DNA from: Flavobacterium sp. 245
GTDB taxonomy: Bacteria; Bacteroidota; Bacteroidia; Flavobacteriales; Flavobacteriaceae
Direction of reading: 5' to 3'
NCBI RefSeq assembly: GCF_004362055.1
Contig: NZ_SNXB01000002.1
Span: 186,001-250,000 of the forward strand
DNA length: 64,000 nt
Under the pieces are notes generated by a model, which was not told the DNA's origin, ran no database searches, and saw only the letters and a program-made list of their open reading frames with translations. Position numbers and translations under genes: made by a program. Numbering within the stretch: the first letter of the stretch is position 1; each line of letters starts with the position of its first letter. Below are positions 42,655-51,336 of the stretch, piece by piece.

Positions 42655-43275
42655 TTACAAAATATCAATATCGCCTTTACCTTCTCTCACGATAACTGGT
42701 TCATGTTCTGAAAGGTCAATAATCGTCGAACCAACATTATCACCATAGCCTCCATCGATTACCAAATCTACTAGATTTTGCCATTTCTCGAAAATTAATT
42801 CCGGATCTGTTGTATATTCAATTACATCATCTTCATCACGAATTGAAGTCGAGACAACTGGATTTCCTAATTGACGAACAATCTCTAATATAATATTATT
42901 GTCAGGAACACGAATCCCCACAGTCGTTTTCTTTTTAAACTCCTTAGGCAAATTATTATTACCTGGTAAAATAAAGGTATAAGGCCCCGGCAATGCTCTT
43001 TTTAAAATTTTAAAAGTCGACGTATCTATCTGACGGACATAATCTGATAAGTTGCTTAAGTCATGACAAATAAATGAAAAATTTGCTTTCTCTAATTTAA
43101 CTCCTTTAATTTTTGCGATTTTTTCCAACGCTCTAGAATTGGTAATATCACAACCCAAACCGTAAACAGTATCTGTCGGATAAATTACCAAACCGCCATT
43201 CTGAAGCACTTTTACAACTTTTGCAATTGCAGCTTCACTAGGTTTATCTGGATATATTTTTATGAATTCAGCCAT
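42655..43275 (-). CDS. L-threonylcarbamoyladenylate synthase (Sua5/YciO/YrdC family)
   Basis: A 206-residue protein of the YrdC fold. Typical segments are GGLVIYPTDTVYGLGCDI (about 28-45) and KRALPGPYTFILPG (about 87-100), then VVSTSIRDEDDV. YrdC proteins make threonylcarbamoyl-AMP, the first step of t6A formation, whose later step needs TsaE (gene at 28742). The length lacks the Sua5 C-terminal domain, so it is the short TsaC/YciO type; YciO paralogs with unclear role cannot be excluded. Start ATG at 43273-43275. Confidence 0.85.
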   Translation of the reverse strand: MAEFIKIYPDKPSEAAIAKVVKVLQNGGLVIYPTDTVYGLGCDITNSRALEKIAKIKGVKLEKANFSFICHDLSNLSDYVRQIDTSTFKILKRALPGPYTFILPGNNNLPKEFKKKTTVGIRVPDNNIILEIVRQLGNPVVSTSIRDEDDVIEYTTDPELIFEKWQNLVDLVIDGGYGDNVGSTIIDLSEHEPVIVREGKGDIDIL

Positions 43276-43292
43276 AATTTTTAGTTTATTTT

Positions 43293-43348
43293 GTTTCAGG
43301 TTTCAAGTTGCAAGTTGCTTTGCATAATCTGAAACTAAAACTTGAAAC
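43293..43348. repeat. Inverted short-word repeat (GTTTCAGGTTTCAAG / CTTGAAAC)
   Basis: The left GTTTCAGGTTTCAAGTTGCA and the right CTGAAACTAAAACTTGAAAC are imperfect inverse copies. This is the third locus of this word family in the window, between the helicase gene and the Sua5-type gene. Confidence 0.6.
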
Positions 43349-43357
43349 AATATTTTT

Positions 43358-45694
43358 TTAACCTACTACATCTAATTTAGCAAATCGCAGCAAAAGTTTC
43401 TTAATTCCTCCTACTTCAAATTTGATTTCTGCTTTTTTATCAGCGCCAACACCTTCTAAATTAATCACTTCACCTTTTCCAAAACGCTCGTGCATGACCA
43501 CGTTTCCAACCGTTAATTTGCTGTCAAATAAATTGGGAGCACCGGCATTTGGGTTCGTTCCTGTTACGGGTTTTAATTTTCTAATATTTAGATCTGGTTT
43601 CGGATTATTATCTGTAATATGTTTTGGAGGTGTTCCTCCTACTGGTTTTGCCAGTCTTAATTTAGACTTATCGACATCTCCAAAAATATCACCGTCAATT
43701 GGCGATTTATAACGATAATTGCTTTCAGACGGAGTTAGATATTCTAAAAATTGACCATCAATTTCTTCAATAAATCTTGAAGGTTCACTATCAGTCAATT
43801 TTCCCCAGCGGTAACGCGACTGCGCATAAGTCAAATACGCTTGATGTTCTGCACGAGTTAAAGCTACATAAAATAATCGACGTTCTTCTTCTAATTCACT
43901 TCTGGTACTCATACTCATGGCACTCGGAAACAAATCTTCTTCCATACCAACCACAAAAACATGAGGGAACTCAAGTCCTTTCGCTAAGTGAATAGTCATT
44001 AGCGCCACTCGATCTTCATCATTTGTGTCTTTATCTAAATCTGTTGCTAGTGCCACATCTTCCATAAATTCCGAAAGTGCACCTCTAGCTCCATCAATTT
44101 CCCGTTGACCTTCGGTAAAATCTTTAATACCGTTTAAAAGTTCTTCGATATTCTGAATTTTTGCCATTCCTTCTGGAGTAGTATCTTTTTTCAATTCTTG
44201 AACTAAACCTGTTTTTTTTGCAACGTGGTCTGTTATATAAAATGCATCCTGATTTTGATCAATAACCTGAAAACTCTGGATCATAGTAACAAAATCTTTC
44301 AATTTGTTTTTTGTTCCAGCATTCAGTTTCAAGTCAATTTTATCGATATTAACCATTACTTCCCAAATCGAACGTTTGTAATGGTTTGCCGCAATAGTCA
44401 ATTTTTCTACGGTTGTATCTCCAATTCCACGCGCTGGATAATTGATCACACGAATTAACGCTTCTTCGTCTTTTGGATTAATTACCAAACGCAAATAACA
44501 CAATACATCTTTGATCTCTTTACGCTGATAGAAAGACAATCCGCCGTAAATTCGATACGGAATATCACGTTTTCTCAAAGCATCCTCCATCGCACGGGAC
44601 TGGGCATTCGTACGATACAAAATTGCAAAAGCCCCATTATGAAGCTGGTTTTGCATTTTCTGTTCAAAAATGGTACTAGCAACAAAACGGCCTTCTTCAG
44701 CATCTGTCAAACTTCGGTGGACTTTAATTTTTGGTCCAAAATCATTCGCTGTCCAAACCACTTTATCCAGTTTGGTTTTGTTATGCTCCATAACCGTATT
44801 TGCTGCTTCAACAATATTTCGTGTTGAACGGTAATTCTGCTCCAAACGAAACATTACTACGCCTTCATAATCCTTCTGGAAATTCAAAATATTATTGATA
44901 TTCGCTCCACGAAAAGCATAAATACTCTGCGCATCGTCACCAACCACACAAATATTCTGAAACCTGTCTGATAAAGCCCTAACAATCAAATACTGAGAGT
45001 GATTTGTATCTTGGTACTCATCAACCAAAATATAACGGAAACGATCTTGATATTTAGCTAAAACTTCTGGAAAACGAGTCAGTAATTCATTAGTTTTCAA
45101 TAATAAATCATCAAAATCCATTGCGCCTGCTTTAAAACAACGCTCAACATACTGCTGATAAATTTCTCCCAGTCTTGGTCTTTTTGCCATTGCATCAGCT
45201 TCAACCAATTCTGGATTATTGAAATACGCTTTTACTGTAATTAAACTGTTTTTATAACTAGATATACGACCTAAAATCTGTTTTGGTTTATAGATATCGC
45301 GGTCTAACTGCATTTCTTTTATAATCGAAGAAATTAGTCTGGCCGAATCCTGAGAATCATAAATGGTAAAATTGGAAGGATATCCTAAATGATCTGATTC
45401 TGCACGCAGAATACGCGCGAAAATCGAGTGAAATGTTCCCATCCAAAGATTTTTTGCTTCACTCGCTCCTACAATATCCGAAATCCTGTGTTTCATTTCA
45501 CGGGCGGCTTTGTTAGTAAAAGTCAGCGACAAAATATTGAAGGCATCAACACCTTGAGCCATCAAATAAGCAATCCTAATTGTTAAAACACGGGTTTTTC
45601 CCGAACCTGCACCAGCAATAATAATCATTGGCCCGTCTTTTTTAAGAACGGGTTGTCTTTGCGCTTCGTTGAGCTGGTCAATATATTTCTGCAT
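43358..45694 (-). CDS. UvrD/PcrA-type DNA helicase
   Basis: A 778-residue superfamily 1A 3'-5' helicase. AGAGSGKT (27-34) is Walker A. Further motifs are LTFTNKAAREMKHR, ILVDEYQDTNHSQY, VVGDDAQSIYAFRGA, LEQNYRSTRNI and MTIHLAKGLEFPHVFVVGMEE. The C-terminus (FGKGEVINLEGVGADKKAEI) is the PcrA/UvrD Tudor-like domain. It acts in mismatch and excision repair and in clearing replication conflicts. Length and domain order are complete. Start ATG at 45692-45694. Confidence 0.96.
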   Translation of the reverse strand: MQKYIDQLNEAQRQPVLKKDGPMIIIAGAGSGKTRVLTIRIAYLMAQGVDAFNILSLTFTNKAAREMKHRISDIVGASEAKNLWMGTFHSIFARILRAESDHLGYPSNFTIYDSQDSARLISSIIKEMQLDRDIYKPKQILGRISSYKNSLITVKAYFNNPELVEADAMAKRPRLGEIYQQYVERCFKAGAMDFDDLLLKTNELLTRFPEVLAKYQDRFRYILVDEYQDTNHSQYLIVRALSDRFQNICVVGDDAQSIYAFRGANINNILNFQKDYEGVVMFRLEQNYRSTRNIVEAANTVMEHNKTKLDKVVWTANDFGPKIKVHRSLTDAEEGRFVASTIFEQKMQNQLHNGAFAILYRTNAQSRAMEDALRKRDIPYRIYGGLSFYQRKEIKDVLCYLRLVINPKDEEALIRVINYPARGIGDTTVEKLTIAANHYKRSIWEVMVNIDKIDLKLNAGTKNKLKDFVTMIQSFQVIDQNQDAFYITDHVAKKTGLVQELKKDTTPEGMAKIQNIEELLNGIKDFTEGQREIDGARGALSEFMEDVALATDLDKDTNDEDRVALMTIHLAKGLEFPHVFVVGMEEDLFPSAMSMSTRSELEEERRLFYVALTRAEHQAYLTYAQSRYRWGKLTDSEPSRFIEEIDGQFLEYLTPSESNYRYKSPIDGDIFGDVDKSKLRLAKPVGGTPPKHITDNNPKPDLNIRKLKPVTGTNPNAGAPNLFDSKLTVGNVVMHERFGKGEVINLEGVGADKKAEIKFEVGGIKKLLLRFAKLDVVG

Positions 45695-46006
45695 GTAATT
45701 TATCTCCTTTTATGCAAAAATAAGAATTTAAAGAGAAAGTTCCTAAGATGCAAAAGAAAGGTTCTGAGGTTCTAAGATACTAAGGTTCTAAGTATTTTTT
45801 TGAAGCAGGGCAATTGGCATTTTTTTGAGACATAGTTCCCGCTTTCGGCTATATCTCTCCGTTCCACTTCGAGGATACCGCCTCTATCGGGGCTATTAAA
45901 CAAACAATTGGCTTTTTTAAGTTGCTTAGATTCTGAGATGCTAAGGTTCTAAGATTATGCCACAAATTTTCTACACAGCAATAAAAAAAATCAGAACCTT
46001 AGCATC
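45695..46006. other. 312-bp gap: word repeats and a GC-richer element
   Basis: It holds a chain of CTAAGATACTAAGGTTCTAAG words (45745-45800), then a compact GC-richer block (45831-45897) described separately, flanked by AATTGGCxTTTTTT on both sides (45811 on and 45906 on), then another word chain (45920-46012) reaching the TauE/SafE stop. No reading frame or tRNA. Confidence 0.6.
45831..45897 (-). ncRNA. GC-richer conserved-looking intergenic element, possible structured RNA
   Basis: On the minus strand the block reads from TAGCCCCGATAGAGGCGG to GAAAGCGGGAACTATG, with CCCG/CGGG and GGC/GCC arms enclosing ATCCTCGAAGTGGAACGGAG. Its base composition differs sharply from the AT-rich surroundings. 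I recall similar GATAGxxGxGG / AGCGGxAAGCGGGA elements in spacers of many Flavobacterium genomes, but I cannot confirm the name. Whether it is transcribed is not known. Confidence 0.4.
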
Positions 46007-46774
46007 TTACCTAAAAAACACATCATAAGCAAACCGAATCAACGTTCCAACTACAACTACCAAAAAGAAAATCCTAATAAAACCATTTCCTTTATTAATT
46101 GCCAGTTTTGCACCAAGCCAGCCTCCAAGTCCGTTGCTTACCGCCATTGGAATCGCGATTGACCAGATTATTTTTCCTTTGATCATAAACAAACAAATCG
46201 AACCAAAATTAGTCGCCAGATTTACCATTTTAGCATTTGCGGAAGCGTGCAAAAAATCAAAACCTAAAAGTGCGATAAAAGCAACTACAAAAAAACTTCC
46301 AGTTCCTGGGCCTATAAATCCGTCATAGAAACCAACAATCATACTAATAACAACTGCATAAATAATCTGAGTTGTTTCCGAATGATCTTTTGCAACATGC
46401 TGACCAAAATTTTTCTTTGCATACGTATAAACAAACAACAATGACAAGACTACAAGCAAAAGCGGTTTCATAAAATCATTGCTTACCATTGTCAAAATGG
46501 TAGAACCCAAAAATGCCGATGGAACTGCCAAACACATCATTATGATTAATAGTTTCCATTGAATAACCACTTTCTTTAAATATTGAAAAGCTGCAAAAGC
46601 CGTTCCGCTGAAAGCCGGTATTTTCAAAGAACCAATTACGGTCGAAACTGGCAAATTAGGCAATAAAATTAATCCCATTGGAGTTTGGATTAGTCCGCCA
46701 CCGCCAACAATTGCATCGATAAACCCAGCTGCAAACGCAGCTAAACAAAGAAAAAATATTATGTATGAATCCAT
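46007..46774 (-). CDS. TauE/SafE family anion exporter
   Basis: A 255-residue integral membrane protein with about eight hydrophobic segments. The family-typical AAGFIDAIVGGGGLIQTP segment lies near 16-33, and its repeat-like counterpart IVGFYDGFIGPGTGSFF near 150. TauE/SafE proteins export sulfite or organosulfonates, but the family is broad. The frame is open 23 codons upstream; the ATG at 46772-46774 places the first membrane segment at the N-terminus as usual. It is divergent from the gene at 46901. Confidence 0.88.
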   Translation of the reverse strand: MDSYIIFFLCLAAFAAGFIDAIVGGGGLIQTPMGLILLPNLPVSTVIGSLKIPAFSGTAFAAFQYLKKVVIQWKLLIIMMCLAVPSAFLGSTILTMVSNDFMKPLLLVVLSLLFVYTYAKKNFGQHVAKDHSETTQIIYAVVISMIVGFYDGFIGPGTGSFFVVAFIALLGFDFLHASANAKMVNLATNFGSICLFMIKGKIIWSIAIPMAVSNGLGGWLGAKLAINKGNGFIRIFFLVVVVGTLIRFAYDVFFR

Positions 46775-46874
46775 TAAAAGTAGTATTGTGCAGATTTTGA
46801 AAACTAGTTGCAAAAATAAGTTTTCCGTTTTGTTTATTACCAAAAATTTAAAACGGATTTCTCCTCAAAAAGTA

Positions 46875-46882
46875 TATTTTTG
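46875..46882 (+). promoter_or_regulatory. Candidate -7 box for the gene at 46901
   Basis: TATTTTTG matches TAnnTTTG, 18 bp upstream of the ATG, predicting a leader of about 12 nt. No -33 TTG at the expected spacing. Confidence 0.35.
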
Positions 46883-46900
46883 CTAAAAAATTTAACCCAA

Positions 46901-47422
46901 ATGGATTTTACAAGAATTATAGAATTAGCCAGTTATACTTTGCCTGCAATTGTAACAGGATTTGTTGCCTACAGTTTTTTTGAACTGCATATTAAAAACA
47001 ATGATAAAAAGAGTGCTTTTTTATTGAATAGAGACTATCAAAAACAATCATTGCCAATACGTTTACAGGCTTATGAGCGTATGACTTTATTTTTGGAGCG
47101 TATAAATTTGACTAAGTTATTAATTCGAATCGCGCCAATTTCGCAAAATAAACACGATTATGAAAACTACATAATCGATCAAATTGAACAAGAATTTGAG
47201 CATAATTTAACGCAGCAAATTTACATGTCTGACGAATGCTGGACGATTATCACAACTGCAAAAAATGCTACAATCCAAATGATTCGTAAAGCTGCAATGA
47301 GCGATAAAGTAGAAAATGCCGATAAATTGCGTGAAGTAATATTGAATGATTTATTAGAAAAACAATCACCGAGTAATGCTGCTTTAGGATATATAAAAAA
47401 TGAAGTTGCTGAACTTTGGTAG
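46901..47422 (+). CDS. Conserved hypothetical protein with one membrane segment
   Basis: A 173-residue protein with one N-terminal membrane segment (about 9-26, YTLPAIVTGFVAYSFFEL) and a cytoplasmic helical domain: LPIRLQAYERMTLFLERI (about 50-67), SQNKHDYENYIIDQIEQEFEHNL and a long C-terminal helix. It belongs to a family widespread in Bacteroidota, possibly the one listed as DUF7935. No function known. The first in-frame codon is a TTG at 46880 inside a promoter-like box, so the ATG at 46901 is used. It is convergent with the patatin gene across a perfect hairpin. Confidence 0.72.
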   Translation: MDFTRIIELASYTLPAIVTGFVAYSFFELHIKNNDKKSAFLLNRDYQKQSLPIRLQAYERMTLFLERINLTKLLIRIAPISQNKHDYENYIIDQIEQEFEHNLTQQIYMSDECWTIITTAKNATIQMIRKAAMSDKVENADKLREVILNDLLEKQSPSNAALGYIKNEVAELW

Positions 47423-47440
47423 AAATAACGTTTTAGACTG

Positions 47441-47488
47441 CAGATTTTAGATTTTAGATTACCGAAACAATCTAAAATCTAAAATCTG
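47441..47488. terminator. Perfect 20-bp hairpin between convergent genes
   Basis: Arms CAGATTTTAGATTTTAGATT (47441-47460) and its exact reverse complement (47469-47488) with an 8-base loop lie between the stops of the plus-strand gene ending at 47422 and the minus-strand patatin gene ending at 47499. It can act for both directions, though it has no pure T-run. Confidence 0.65.
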
Positions 47489-47498
47489 AATTCTAAAA

Positions 47499-48398
47499 TT
47501 ACCTATTATCACTCATAACTTCAGACTTATTCTGAGCATATTCATAACCTTGTTCCCACCATTCTTTCATTACTTCTTTATTAAAAATCAAAGCATTATC
47601 AGTAAGTTTGGTTGGTGTGTAATATAAGTTAAGTTTTACATTCTTGTTATTTGCCATAAGTTTTCCTATAGCAATATCATGTTTTTCAACCTGATCTAAA
47701 GCAATTCGGAATAAATCAATCATTAATGAAAACGGATTTTTACCGATAACGGTTTTATCCATATTCACTTCAGTTTCCAATATAATTACATCGATTTCTG
47801 TTGCCCCGCGATTAATCGCTTCACGAATTGGTACTAAACTAGAAAATCCGCCATCGCCATATTCAAAGTTATTGCGTTCAACCAAACTCATAAACGGTAC
47901 ATAATTACTTGAAATCCAAGACCAATCGCAAAATTCCTCATAAGTACAATCTTTAACCGATTTATATTCTGATTCGTTTTTTGTAAAATTGGTAACCGTA
48001 ACCACAACATCGGTTTTTAATTTCTTAAGTTTATTAAAATCCGAAAGTGAGAAATTATTCTGAATGTATTTTTTCAAGCCTTTACTTTCACCAAAAGTTC
48101 TCTTTCCTTTAAAAAACTGTCTTAGCACATTAAAGTGATTAATAGTCACAATATCAACACCTTGTTTATTTTTAACTACAAACGGGCAAATATTAAAAAT
48201 GCTTCCCATTGTAACATTAGTATAAACCGAATGAATTTTTCTAATATGTCCCAAAGCTAAATGCGGAATAAGCAAGCTTCCTGTAGAAGTGCCTAAAAAC
48301 AAATCGTATTCATGATTTTTCTCTTCGATTAAATACTGCGCAACTCCTCCGGCGAAGGCGCCTTTACTTCCGCCGCCAGAAATAACTAATGCTCTCAT
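47499..48398 (-). CDS. Patatin-like phospholipase
   Basis: A 299-residue hydrolase of the patatin family. The oxyanion motif GGGSKGAFAGG (8-18), the nucleophile elbow GTSTG with Ser38, and the catalytic Asp in YGDGGFSS (near 177) are all present, so an active lipid acyl hydrolase is likely. No signal peptide is evident, so it is probably cytoplasmic. The substrate is unknown. Start ATG at 48396-48398. It has a long repeat-filled spacer upstream and may be monocistronic. Confidence 0.9.
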   Translation of the reverse strand: MRALVISGGGSKGAFAGGVAQYLIEEKNHEYDLFLGTSTGSLLIPHLALGHIRKIHSVYTNVTMGSIFNICPFVVKNKQGVDIVTINHFNVLRQFFKGKRTFGESKGLKKYIQNNFSLSDFNKLKKLKTDVVVTVTNFTKNESEYKSVKDCTYEEFCDWSWISSNYVPFMSLVERNNFEYGDGGFSSLVPIREAINRGATEIDVIILETEVNMDKTVIGKNPFSLMIDLFRIALDQVEKHDIAIGKLMANNKNVKLNLYYTPTKLTDNALIFNKEVMKEWWEQGYEYAQNKSEVMSDNR

Positions 48399-48477
48399 AT
48401 GTGGTATTGTAGTTTTTTTTAGAAGATAGATAAAAGAATAAAGAGCAAAGACTTTTCTATTCGTTTAAATCTTTACT

Positions 48478-48590
48478 CTTGCTTCTTTATTCTATTCTCT
48501 ATATTCTATTCTCTATATTATTCTATATTCTATATTCTATATTCTATACTCTTTTCTCTTGCTTCTCGCTTCTTGATTCTATTCTTTCAG
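48478..48590. repeat. Tandem low-complexity repeat (TTCTATATTCTAT)
   Basis: More than 100 bp of chained TTCTATATTCTAT, ATTCTCTAT and CTTGCTTCT words between the patatin and M1 peptidase genes. The first ~60 bp upstream (48421-48450) carry partly complementary GAATAAAGAGCAAAG. No fixed spacer pattern, so not a CRISPR array. Related to 52881-52948. Confidence 0.75.
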
Positions 48591-50639
48591 CAAACGATTC
48601 AACTGGAACTGCTCATCGGGGGTCAAATTAGGCAAAATTCTTTCAAACGAGGCACGCATTTCTGAATTTTTTAATAACAATCTTATTGTTTCTCTTCCAA
48701 ATTTTGAAAACTGCCACATATGATGCGTTGTAGCCGAAACTAAATTACTCAAAACCTGATCGTTAATAATTTTGAAGGCTATTAACTTTTCAAGCGCATT
48801 TTGTCTCGTAGTAGCTTCATATTTAGTGGACGAAAAACCAATTAATTCGGCAACAAGTTCATCTGGATTATTGGCATAATTGGTTGTTGATAGCGCAAGC
48901 GAAAGCCACATAGTACGAAGGTTGTAATCATTAAAACCAATCCAGTCTTTTGAGTTGTTCAAATACTCGTTTCGATGATCTGGAAAATTTCTCCAAAGCC
49001 AGTATAAGGCAATTTCTTGTGTTTGATATGATTGGTCGTTTAAAAGCGTTTCATATTCTGACCTAAAATCATCTGGAATTTTGGTCAAAGTTTCTGCAAC
49101 CGTTTGACGAATCTGAATGTTGTTTGTCTGCATGGCTAAAAGCAGTAGATCTTTTTTTGCTTCATACTTATCATTTTCTAATTGATCAACAATTGCTTCT
49201 TTTACTGTATGATAAACATCCGAATTTAAAGTTTTTATAAAGAAATCTCTTTTTTCTGCTAAAGGCGTTTTTTTCAATTTATCGACTTCAAGTCTCACCT
49301 GAATTGCTTTATTTTTACTCAATAAAGCATTCGCTGTCGGCGTATCAAACAACGTCGATTCCAGCCAGGTTTTCTGAAATTTATCCAAATCAAAATCAGA
49401 TACTTTTTTAATTTCGTTAAAGAAATTTTCCGTATTTACCGTTTGATAAGCATATTTTTTCAGATAACTTTTTATTGCTTTTTTAAATGCTTTATCTCCA
49501 ATTGATTCATGAAGAACAAACAACGCCCACGCTCCTTTTTCGTAAAAAGTAAGCGAACTTGCCTTTGGATTCAAAACCGGAATAGAATCGGTTCTTGAAG
49601 CAAACTTTATTTGCTGCGCAGTATCATAAAGTTTGGAATAAAAATAATCATCACCAAAAATTTCGCGCTCTGCAAGCGCTGCGTAATAAGTTGCAAAACC
49701 TTCTTGAAGCCAGTGATGCTTACTACTTTCGGCCGTTATTAAATTACCAAACCAATGATGTGCCAACTCGTGCGCATCTACATTAGTATAGTTTCTGTCG
49801 GTAAATCCAATTGAATCCACCACATATCGCGTTGCAAAAAGTGTCGAAGTTGTATTTTCCATTCCGGCATATAAAAAATCGCGAACCGGAATTTCCCTAT
49901 AAATTTCCCATGGATATGAAACACCAATTTCTTTTTCTAGAAAATCAAAAATGCGTTTTGAATATCGAAAGGTCGGTTCAAAACGAGCTGCATCTTTATT
50001 TTCCAAATAATATTCAAGTGGAACATTCGATTTCGATTTCAAACTTTTTTTATCATATTTTCCAATCGCAAGCATCAAAACGTAAGAGCTCATGGGGTTC
50101 TCCATTTTGTACTGCCAATGAAATAAGTTGTCTTTTTTAGTTTTATCTTTTAAAATCCCATTCGAAACAACCTGATATGCGGCATCATAAGATATTCCCA
50201 AATTAAAAATCAGTTTTTCATTAACGTCATCAAAACTCGGAAACCAATTGCTTGTATATCGTCCTTGGCCTTGTGTCCAGATTTGAACATCTTTTCCTTC
50301 AATATCTACAAAATATAAGGCTTGTTTTGGTTTTGCAGTATATTCAAAAGTTAAATGATTTTCTCCTTTTTGAAAATTGCCAATAAGCTGTAACTGCTTG
50401 CCTGAATTAACAAAAACGACGTCTTTTTTATTGATTTGCACTTTAGAAAATTCCATGTTTTTAGCATCAATTTTTATGGTGTCAATCGGTTTTAAAATCA
50501 TAAAGCCGTAATCTACAATACCAGAAATTGATTTTTCTTTGGTATTTAAGGTTAATTCTCCTGAAGCAGTTTTAAAATCAACAAATTGGGTTTGTTGTGC
50601 AAAAATAAATCCAGTAAAGAGCAAAAATATGTATTTCAT
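48579..50639 (-). CDS. M1 family metallo-aminopeptidase, exported
   Basis: A 686-residue exported gluzincin aminopeptidase. A signal peptide (MKYIFLLFTGFIFAQ) precedes the N-terminal domain. The substrate-anchoring AGMENTTST (about 251-259) corresponds to the GAMEN motif. HELAHHWFGN with the downstream E in WLQEGFA gives the HExxH-18-E zinc site, and a helical HEAT-like C-terminus follows. It should remove N-terminal residues of peptides in the periplasm or outside. The ATG at 50637-50639 is chosen because it begins the signal peptide; an in-frame ATG at 50672 would overlap the transposase gene. The REP-associated transposase ends 8 bp upstream. Confidence 0.93.
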   Translation of the reverse strand: MKYIFLLFTGFIFAQQTQFVDFKTASGELTLNTKEKSISGIVDYGFMILKPIDTIKIDAKNMEFSKVQINKKDVVFVNSGKQLQLIGNFQKGENHLTFEYTAKPKQALYFVDIEGKDVQIWTQGQGRYTSNWFPSFDDVNEKLIFNLGISYDAAYQVVSNGILKDKTKKDNLFHWQYKMENPMSSYVLMLAIGKYDKKSLKSKSNVPLEYYLENKDAARFEPTFRYSKRIFDFLEKEIGVSYPWEIYREIPVRDFLYAGMENTTSTLFATRYVVDSIGFTDRNYTNVDAHELAHHWFGNLITAESSKHHWLQEGFATYYAALAEREIFGDDYFYSKLYDTAQQIKFASRTDSIPVLNPKASSLTFYEKGAWALFVLHESIGDKAFKKAIKSYLKKYAYQTVNTENFFNEIKKVSDFDLDKFQKTWLESTLFDTPTANALLSKNKAIQVRLEVDKLKKTPLAEKRDFFIKTLNSDVYHTVKEAIVDQLENDKYEAKKDLLLLAMQTNNIQIRQTVAETLTKIPDDFRSEYETLLNDQSYQTQEIALYWLWRNFPDHRNEYLNNSKDWIGFNDYNLRTMWLSLALSTTNYANNPDELVAELIGFSSTKYEATTRQNALEKLIAFKIINDQVLSNLVSATTHHMWQFSKFGRETIRLLLKNSEMRASFERILPNLTPDEQFQLNRLLKE

Positions 50640-50647
50640 TGAAAGTT

Positions 50648-51286
50648 TTATTTTAAGGAATCTGTTTCCCAAGATTGCGGATTATTTTTAATGTAATCAT
50701 AAATTATTTCGAATCGTTTATAATTCCTAACAATATGATCATGATAATTAGTTTGCCAAATTGATTCAGTTTCATTTATTTGTTTTGTTGTAATTGATTT
50801 AAAAATAGCAACAAATGATGAAATAGAATTGGGTTTTCTAGACAAATTTGATTCGTTCGAGAATTTTGACAACGATTGATTCTGTAGAGACGCACAGCAG
50901 TGCGTGTCCGCAACGTTTGTCGTCAAAGACATATTATGTTCTGTTGTCGATATGCTGGACGGAGACGCACTGCTGTGCGCCTCTACGATATGTATTGTGG
51001 TTTGAAATTCGATTGGATTTTGAATTTCTATCAATAAATGAATATGATTTGGCATAATAATCCAATTATGAAAAAACCAATTTTTACGAATAGTAATTGA
51101 TTTTAAAAGTTCTTTCTCAATAACCTTTCCATTTTCATTTAAAATCATTTTACTGTTTTCAATCGTTCCAAAAATACATTCTCTATTTTTAGCAACCATT
51201 GTAATAAAATATACAGCTTCACTTGAGTAATCCCAATTCTTCAATCTGGCTGAATCGGTTTTAAATTTATCTTTATATAATGACAT
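50648..51286 (-). CDS. REP-associated tyrosine transposase (RAYT) with in-frame REP-like insertion
   Basis: A 212-residue IS200/IS605-related HUH transposase. MPNHIHLLI (78-86) holds the HxH metal motif (H81, H83), and WQTNYHDHIVRN (177-188) holds Y181, the likely nucleophile. The C-terminal IYDYIKNNPQSW is typical of RAYTs. Residues about 101-135 are encoded by an inserted inverted pair of REP-like palindromes (50884-50986) that keeps the frame open. Normal RAYTs do not have this segment between the HUH and Tyr motifs. RAYTs are single-copy genes that mobilise or process REP sequences. Activity of this variant is uncertain. Start ATG at 51284-51286. Confidence 0.88.
   Translation of the reverse strand: MSLYKDKFKTDSARLKNWDYSSEAVYFITMVAKNRECIFGTIENSKMILNENGKVIEKELLKSITIRKNWFFHNWIIMPNHIHLLIEIQNPIEFQTTIHIVEAHSSASPSSISTTEHNMSLTTNVADTHCCASLQNQSLSKFSNESNLSRKPNSISSFVAIFKSITTKQINETESIWQTNYHDHIVRNYKRFEIIYDYIKNNPQSWETDSLK
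50884..50986. repeat. Inverted pair of REP-like palindromes inside the RAYT gene
   Basis: Arms at 50884-50909 (starting GTAGAGACGCACAGCAGTGC) and 50961-50986 are reverse complements with two mismatches over 26 bases. Each arm is itself a palindrome (CGCAC-AGCA-GTGCG and CGCAC-TGCT-GTGCG). This is the BIME-like layout of REP elements. The 51-bp interior between the arms is coding too. Confidence 0.9.
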
Positions 51287-51336
51287 ATTTTGGCGTGTAA
51301 ACTTCCAAAGTTACAAACCTTTCATCAACAAATAGA

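Noticed and set aside
48478..48590. Possible CRISPR array or satellite in the repeated TTCTATATTCTAT tract
   Set aside because: No fixed-length repeat with unique spacers, no cas genes nearby, and the words drift in length. It is low-complexity tandem sequence.
50648..51286. Calling the RAYT gene a pseudogene because of the inserted palindromes
   Set aside because: The frame stays open through the insertion and both the HUH and Tyr motifs are intact, so it may still be expressed.
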